Made by a program: the position numbers and the translations under genes
Part shown: in pieces, positions 6,649 through 8,584 of the stretch
Layout of the letters: the number at the start of each line of letters is the position of its first letter
Position numbering within the stretch: position 1 is the stretch's first letter
The notes under the pieces: model-generated
What the model was told of the DNA's origin: nothing
Database searches by the model: none
What the model saw: the letters and a program-made list of their open reading frames with translations, nothing else
Origin: an uncultured Selenomonadaceae bacterium
Lineage (GTDB): Bacteria; Bacillota; Negativicutes; Selenomonadales; Selenomonadaceae
DNA length: 8,584 nucleotides
Reading direction: 5' to 3'
Assembly: GCA_905236785.1 (NCBI GenBank)
Contig: CAJOQC010000098.1
Coordinates: 1-8,584 of the forward strand

Positions 6649-7635
6649 TTATAAATTTTCCTCAAATGTGGCCAAATGCTTCATCGCCAATATTTTCATG
6701 CCAACTTTATAATCCTCGGTCAAAGACTCCCGCATTATTATTGTCGGCAAAAACTTGGCGGGAATTTCCCTTCCGGCGCGCTCCGTAATAACAGCGGCAT
6801 GTTCGGGCAAAAGTTCGTCGCTGTATATAACCAAGCCGTGAGGGTTAAAAGTTCTCGTAAGCATAACAACAATACGCGCCGCCTCGCGAACAATATCCAA
6901 CGGCTTATGATACGCGCTACCAAAAAAGCGTTTACCTATTTGCCCGGCAATGCCGTCTTTGCCCTTATAAAGTTGCCCGTGCATCGTAATTCCCGCCACC
7001 GGCGGCGTCAAATTCGGCCAATGTATTCCTATGATAACTTCATTTTCGGCAAACTTACCAAACAAACTGCCGCAACCAACGGTGGCCGCATCTATTTCGC
7101 CGGTAAGTTGCACCGGCCGCGATGTCTTGGCCGTAAGATAGCGTTCCAAAGGCATATCGTTAAGTTCCGGCAGGTCTTGAAATTCTATGCTGTGTTTGGC
7201 GGACAAACCTACGGAAATCATGGGAATTTGCGGATATTTTTCCAAAAACGGGCGAAGTTTTTCGACAAACAACGTTGGCGTTACAGCGTCAGTCAAAATC
7301 TCTTCCTTGTCTTGAGTTTCGCCGAAAATATTATCCACGGCAATGATAAGTTTGTCTTTAGCACCTTCTGTGTTGTCTGCCACGGAAAAAGCCGACAGAG
7401 CCAATCGACGATCAAGGCGATAACTGTACATTATCGCCGGTCTGCCGCCGGTTGAAGGCGCGGCTTCTTGCTCTTCTGCTATGCCTTCGGCCACCAATAT
7501 TTTCATTATTGCATTCACGGTAACAACGCTGAGACCGGATAATTTCGACAACTGCGGTTTTGTTGCGCTTCTATGTTCCTTCAGCAATTTTTTTAACAAC
7601 AGAATATTACCGCTTCGTAAATCTCTTCTGTCCAT
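6649..7635 (-). CDS. Degenerate ROK-family transcriptional regulator
   Basis: Predicted DNA-binding repressor or activator of the NagC/XylR type. It has 328 residues from ATG 7635. The N-terminus is a winged helix: LRSGNILLLKKLLKEHRSATKPQL, then a helix-turn-helix around LSKLSGLSVVTVNAIMKIL (about 29-47) and the diagnostic wing STGGRPA (61-67). The remainder follows the ROK sugar-kinase fold only loosely: EIDAATVG (180-187) stands where ROK proteins have the NDA(N/R) segment, and GITMHGQLYKGKDGIAGQIG (215-234) resembles the glycine-rich tail. The zinc motif CxCGxxGC is absent, and GQIGK replaces GE(I/L)GH. Ligand binding is therefore probably changed; I cannot name the effector. TAGAGGT lies 7 nt before ATG 7635; an in-frame ATG at 7641 abuts that site. 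The gene follows the CBS-ACT gene by 10 nt, so they form one operon. Confidence 0.85.
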   Translation of the reverse strand: MDRRDLRSGNILLLKKLLKEHRSATKPQLSKLSGLSVVTVNAIMKILVAEGIAEEQEAAPSTGGRPAIMYSYRLDRRLALSAFSVADNTEGAKDKLIIAVDNIFGETQDKEEILTDAVTPTLFVEKLRPFLEKYPQIPMISVGLSAKHSIEFQDLPELNDMPLERYLTAKTSRPVQLTGEIDAATVGCGSLFGKFAENEVIIGIHWPNLTPPVAGITMHGQLYKGKDGIAGQIGKRFFGSAYHKPLDIVREAARIVVMLTRTFNPHGLVIYSDELLPEHAAVITERAGREIPAKFLPTIIMRESLTEDYKVGMKILAMKHLATFEENL

Positions 7636-7641
7636 CCTCAT

Positions 7642-7648
7642 ACCTCTA
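7642..7648 (-). promoter_or_regulatory. Shine-Dalgarno of the ROK gene (decides the start)
   Basis: Minus strand TAGAGGT overlaps the TAG stop of the CBS-ACT gene. It is well spaced (7 nt) for ATG 7635 and immediately adjacent to ATG 7641, so the downstream ATG is preferred. Confidence 0.55.
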
Positions 7649-8290
7649 ACCGATTTTTACCGTATGGATTACTTTATAACCTTTTTGTTCGATAGCTTCC
7701 GTTATTTTATCCGACTCGGCTATGCTGCCCCGCACCACGATTTCATATTTCCCGTCCGGCTGTTTACAGGTGATGCAACTGTCAAGGGAAAGACCGGCCG
7801 CAAAGAATATATCGGCAATGTCCTTTAATACGCCAACCTTATTTTCGACTTCAATCGTGATTCGTGTTTTGCCGCCGATTAAGCCCATTACATCAACAAA
7901 GGTCTTAAATATATCGGTTTCGGTAATTATCCCCGTAAGAACGCCCGACTTGGATAACACCGGCAAGGCACTTATTTTATTGTTGTACATAACAAGAGCC
8001 GCTTCTTCAATAGTGGCATCATCGTCCACAGTGACGATATTTTTTCGCATTATGTCGGCCACGGTTAATTTGCCTAAAATTTCCTTTGTTTCATAGCGCG
8101 ATAAAGACGTAGCCGGCGACGGAGCAACCCGCATGAGGTCATGATCGTTAAGAAACCCGACTAATTTGCCGTCTTCAATCACCGGCAAACGGCGAAACTT
8201 GTTTTGTTGCATTATGCCGATTGCCGCGACAAGTGTTGTATCCGGCGGTACAGTAACAGGATATTTTGTCATTCTTTTAGAAACGAACAC
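7646..8290 (-). CDS. CBS-pair plus ACT domain protein (AcuB-like)
   Basis: Predicted cytoplasmic ligand sensor. Tandem CBS domains usually bind adenine nucleotides and ACT domains bind amino acids or similar small molecules; which ligands act here is not readable. It has 214 residues. CBS 1 spans about 4-58 (RMTKYPVTVPPDTTLVAA, then RRLPVIEDGKLVGFLNDHDL). CBS 2 spans about 78-133 (DIMRKNIVTVDDDATIEEA, then ISALPVLSKSGVLTGIITE). The ACT domain covers about 142-210 (TRITIEVENKVGVLKDIADI). Order and length match AcuB-like proteins. The GTG at 8290 is chosen because GGGAGG sits 8 nt upstream and relatives begin MFV; a GTG at 8299 overlaps the ribosome site. The gene is co-transcribed with the ROK regulator, which suggests joint metabolic sensing. 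No acuA or acuC gene is present in the window. Confidence 0.92.
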   Translation of the reverse strand: MFVSKRMTKYPVTVPPDTTLVAAIGIMQQNKFRRLPVIEDGKLVGFLNDHDLMRVAPSPATSLSRYETKEILGKLTVADIMRKNIVTVDDDATIEEAALVMYNNKISALPVLSKSGVLTGIITETDIFKTFVDVMGLIGGKTRITIEVENKVGVLKDIADIFFAAGLSLDSCITCKQPDGKYEIVVRGSIAESDKITEAIEQKGYKVIHTVKIG

Positions 8291-8297
8291 AGAAAAC

Positions 8298-8304
8298 ACC
8301 TCCC
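8298..8304 (-). promoter_or_regulatory. Shine-Dalgarno of the CBS-ACT gene (decides the GTG start)
   Basis: Minus strand GGGAGGT is one of the strongest ribosome sites in the window. Its spacing of 8 nt fits GTG 8290, while GTG 8299 lies inside the motif itself. Confidence 0.7.
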
Positions 8305-8394
8305 AAAATTATCGGTATTCTTTTTTATTATTCGTCAATGACAATTTGTTTCCTGCCGTAAAATATAAATAATACTACTCTCCGTTAATACACT

Positions 8395-8432
8395 GCTCTT
8401 CAACCAAAATTATACAATTTTAACTGAAGAGC
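8395..8432. repeat. Interrupted palindrome containing a TATAAT box
   Basis: GCTCTTCA (8395-8402) pairs exactly with TGAAGAGC (8425-8432). After a 3x3 internal loop, AAAATT (8406-8411) pairs with AATTTT (8416-8421) around ATAC. The minus strand carries a perfect TATAAT (8414-8409) at the centre. If this is the -10 box of the CBS-ACT operon, the palindrome could be its operator; however, no good -35 hexamer lies 15-18 nt upstream. Confidence 0.5.
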
Positions 8433-8466
8433 CGCATACTGACGCTTGCTTTACTTTTGATACTAA

Positions 8467-8503
8467 TCTTCGATAAAAATTTAAGTAAAATTTTTACCGA
8501 AGA
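8467..8503. repeat. 16-bp inverted repeat, AT-rich hairpin
   Basis: TCTTCGATAAAAATTT (8467-8482) pairs with AAATTTTTACCGAAGA (8488-8503) with a single mismatch. It resembles the palindrome at 8395-8432: both have TCTTC ends, an AAAATT/AATTTT core and GAAGA at the far end, and their centres are about 71 bp apart. No T run follows on the minus strand. Confidence 0.7.
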
Positions 8504-8571
8504 TACGCCTGCTTCGCAGGCTACAGACGTGCCTTCGGCACGTCTGACGTCTCATACACTCTCGGTAAGAA
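8491..8571. repeat. Nested stem enclosing two GC-rich hairpins
   Basis: TTTTTACCGA (8491-8500) pairs with TCGGTAAGAA (8562-8571) with one G-T pair. It encloses GCCTGC-TTC-GCAGGC (8507-8521) and a 10-bp perfect stem, CAGACGTGCC-TTC-GGCACGTCTG (8524-8546). The outer left arm is the same sequence that forms the right arm of the hairpin at 8467-8503, so the two folds exclude one another. The paired GC-rich hairpins with a TTC loop look like extragenic palindromic repeats. Confidence 0.6.
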
Positions 8572-8584
8572 ATAAAATTTCTAA

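Larger units (their letters stand above)
8291..8584. other. Upstream region of the CBS-ACT/ROK operon, palindrome cluster
   Basis: About 290 bp with no supported gene. The first 90 bp upstream of the GTG are AT-rich and should hold the promoter, though no clean pair of -35 and -10 boxes is present at usable distance. Beyond 8394 the sequence is a nearly continuous series of hairpins, listed separately. It may be a structured leader, the terminator region of an upstream gene outside the window, or an intergenic repeat. Confidence 0.6.

Noticed and set aside
6676..7455. Long plus-strand open frame (259 codons) opposite the ROK gene
   Set aside because: It lies wholly within the regulator gene on the other strand, has no recognisable domain and is rich in Asn, Arg and His as expected of an antisense shadow.
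8308..8338. TTGACG (8338-8333) and GATAAT (8313-8308) as the promoter of the CBS-ACT gene
   Set aside because: The spacer is 19 nt and transcription would begin inside the GGGAGG ribosome site, leaving no usable leader.
8395..8571. CRISPR array or integron-type site at the palindrome cluster
   Set aside because: The inverted repeats differ from one another, with no regularly spaced identical direct repeats and no cas or integrase gene nearby.

Overview
The window is a stretch of bacterial chromosome in which every supported gene lies on the minus strand. The gene families, some strong Shine-Dalgarno sequences, frequent TTG/GTG starts and the presence of AroH-class chorismate mutase, a YbiT/YkpA-type ABC-F protein and an AcuB-like CBS-ACT protein fit a member of the Bacillota. 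A Negativicutes-type organism is plausible, but this is inference from gene style and not proven by a marker. There is no sign of phage, insertion sequence, CRISPR or conjugative genes.

Read in the direction of transcription (high to low coordinates), the window starts with about 290 bp without a gene (8291-8584). This stretch carries a cluster of palindromes, some of which compete for the same bases. It is followed by a tight two-gene unit: an AcuB-like protein with two CBS domains and an ACT domain (8290-7646), and a degenerate ROK-family regulator (7635-6649). A second intergenic region of about 386 bp (6263-6648) holds a terminator-like long stem with alternative pairings, a purine/pyrimidine hairpin, a small palindrome and a good sigma-70-type promoter just before the next gene.

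From that promoter runs an apparent six-gene operon with gaps of 26 bp or less, or overlaps. It encodes a divergent AzgA/NCS2-type permease (6262-5015), an exported GH73-type glucosaminidase (4992-4219), an ABC-F ATPase of the YbiT/YkpA type (4192-2561), an UbiB/ABC1 atypical kinase with two C-terminal membrane helices (2571-958), an AroH chorismate mutase (945-586) and endonuclease III (589 to beyond base 1, cut by the window edge). The genes do not form one pathway. They cover transport, cell wall, ribosome-associated ATPase, membrane or lipid-linked kinase, aromatic amino acid synthesis and DNA repair, so this looks like a housekeeping operon of mixed function.

I found no convincing new defence or mobile system. 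The points most worth a second look are the chorismate mutase with a relocated active-site carboxylate (Asp gained, Glu lost), the permease lacking the acidic substrate-site motif of its family, the ROK protein lacking its zinc site, and the two intergenic regions with mutually exclusive hairpins.
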